This document shows, one piece after another, positions 4,974 to 5,546 of a stretch of 5,546 nucleotides of DNA. The notes below the pieces were generated by a model, which saw only the letters and a list, made by a program, of their open reading frames with translations, made no database searches and was not told the origin of the DNA. Source of the DNA: Vulcanimicrobiota bacterium (GTDB taxonomy: Bacteria > Vulcanimicrobiota > Vulcanimicrobiia > Vulcanimicrobiales > Vulcanimicrobiaceae); assembly GCA_019237435.1 (NCBI GenBank), contig JAFAHB010000168.1:1-5546 (forward strand). Direction: 5' to 3'. Within the stretch, counting starts at the first letter, position 1. Every line of letters begins with the position of its first letter. A program made the translations under genes and the position numbers.

Positions 4974-5525
4974 CTTCACGCGGTACTCGCTGAGCGGATA
5001 GCGCGAGCGCAGGTTCGCCCACTGCGTGAGCAGCTCGTTGCCATCGGGGTCGCGGCGATAGCGCGCGACGCCGAGATAGTATTGCGCCTCGGCGGCTGCG
5101 TAGGTCGTCGAGAAGCGCGTGAGCACGTCGGCGTAAAGCGCCTCGGCTTGGTCGAAGCGTTTTAAGCGCAGGTAAGCCATCGCATATCCGCAGAGCGCCC
5201 GGCCCATGAACTCCGGCGGCGGCAAGAAACCGTCCCAGCGATAGAGCTCGTAGCCGTCGTGATTCAGGATCCGAATGTCCGGCGTCCAGATATGATGGAT
5301 GCCGTGCAGGAACCGATTGTTCTCGGCTTTCGAGGTATCGAACTGAAGCGGAATCCCATGTGCGACGATCGTTTCGACGACCGGTGGTTGAGGATACGTC
5401 ACGGTATCCAGCGCTTGGCATCCCCCTCAACCAGGGTTGAAAACGTCCAAAAAGACGAACTTGCGCTCCGTCGTCGCGCGTGCGAGCGCGCTGCCGTAAT
5501 CCGATTCCCAAGGAACGCTTGCCAT
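4950..5525 (-). CDS. Thioredoxin-fold selenoprotein (UGGC active site) with C-terminal TPR-like helices
   Basis: Read from the ATG at 5525, 7 bases after GGAGGG (5538-5533), the frame gives 191 residues through one in-frame TGA (5429-5427, residue 33) to TAG at 4952-4950. Residues 22-32 form the first thioredoxin strand and loop ('KFVFLDVFNPG'), followed by U33-Gly-Gly-Cys36, exactly where thioredoxin-like proteins carry CxxC. Further hallmarks are 'VTYPQPPVVETI' (42-53), 'IPLQFDT' (58-64), the cis-proline Thr81-Pro82 in 'HIWTPDIRIL', and 'GYELYRWDGFLPPPEFMG' (91-108). Residues about 109-187 are helical and TPR-like ('AMAYLRLKRFDQAEALYADVL', 'AQYYLGVARYR'). There is no signal peptide, so it is probably a cytoplasmic thiol/selenol oxidoreductase. 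A SECIS-like hairpin begins at the UGA. Alternatives are a Cys-to-stop mutation or a base error; the intact sequence on both sides, the position and the hairpin argue for selenocysteine. Partner and substrate are unknown. Confidence 0.82.
5389..5429 (-). promoter_or_regulatory. Bacterial SECIS-like hairpin beginning at the UGA codon
   Basis: On the mRNA, UGA is followed after 17 nt by GGAUAC-CGUGAC-GUAUCC (5409-5392), a perfect 6-bp stem with a 6-nt loop. Directly 3' of it, UCAACCA (5391-5385) pairs with UGGUUGA (5433-5427), which includes the UGA, giving an outer 7-bp stem. From UGA to the end of its pairing is 41 nt, close to the roughly 40-nt fdhF SECIS of E. coli. The loop starts 23 nt after UGA and has G among its first two bases and a GU, fitting the bacterial SECIS rules as I recall them. 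SelB would bind here. Confidence 0.7.
5427..5429 (-). other. In-frame UGA read as selenocysteine (residue 33)
   Basis: The codon is TGA on the - strand, in phase with the ATG at 5525 and with the 150-codon open frame downstream. It replaces the first Cys of a CxxC motif, and the resolving Cys36 is retained. Decoding needs SelA, SelB, SelD and the selenocysteine tRNA, none of which is in this window. Confidence 0.8.
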
Positions 5526-5532
5526 GATGAGT

Positions 5533-5538
5533 CCCTCC
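5533..5538 (-). promoter_or_regulatory. Shine-Dalgarno fixing the selenoprotein start
   Basis: GGAGGG on the - strand lies 7 bases before the ATG at 5525. It is among the strongest ribosome sites in the window. By contrast, the GTG at 5402 that a standard caller might use has no such site. It therefore supports translation through the UGA. Confidence 0.75.
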
Positions 5539-5546
5539 GTACGGTG

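Noticed and set aside
4950..5402. Short version of the thioredoxin-like gene starting at GTG 5402
   Set aside because: It lacks the first strand and the active-site motif and has no ribosome site, whereas 5525 has GGAGGG at ideal distance.
5427..5429. TGA as Trp or Gly by a changed genetic code, or as a pseudogene stop
   Set aside because: Other genes use UGG for Trp and no other gene has an in-frame UGA. The UGA falls exactly on the catalytic Cys with a hairpin behind it, and the rest of the gene shows no decay.
4933..5511. Long - strand frame of 192 codons over the selenoprotein region
   Set aside because: It is Arg-rich shadow sequence with no fold signature; the neighbouring frame carries the thioredoxin and TPR-like features.

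Overview
This is a bacterial chromosomal window of fairly high GC with seven protein genes. I see no RNA genes, insertion sequences or CRISPR arrays. Gene content (an AcpA-type phosphoesterase, a lipoprotein with a predicted beta-propeller fold, a DUF6582-like basic protein and a selenoprotein) points to an environmental, selenocysteine-using bacterium. From memory such lipoproteins resemble those of Eremiobacterota (WPS-2) or Acidobacteriota relatives, but the sequence alone does not fix the phylum.

Layout, left to right: (1) the C-terminal part of a phosphoesterase on +, cut by the window edge; (2) a TetR-family repressor on -, convergent with it; (3) a YceI-family protein on +, divergent from the repressor across a 140-bp region with two overlapping promoter candidates inside a 7-bp-arm inverted repeat; (4) a membrane protein with a C-terminal IPT/TIG domain on +; (5) a small basic protein on -, with a histone-like tail; (6) a secreted lipoprotein on +; (7) a thioredoxin-fold protein on -, whose active site reads U-G-G-C through an in-frame UGA.

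The most important result is gene 7. Ordinary gene calling would either start it at a GTG at 5402, losing the active site, or choose the wrong frame. Read from a well-placed ATG at 5525 through UGA (5429-5427), it gives a continuous 191-residue protein. The UGA sits where a thioredoxin-like protein has its attacking cysteine. It lies at the base of a nested hairpin about 41 nt long that looks like a bacterial SECIS element. The lipoprotein and selenoprotein genes converge so tightly that their stop codons overlap in CTAG, inside a perfect 10-bp inverted repeat that is probably a shared terminator.

The genes mostly alternate in orientation, so there is little operon structure. The one clear functional pairing is the TetR repressor with yceI. 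All seven genes end in UAA or UAG and none in UGA, which fits a genome that uses UGA for selenocysteine but is a small sample.
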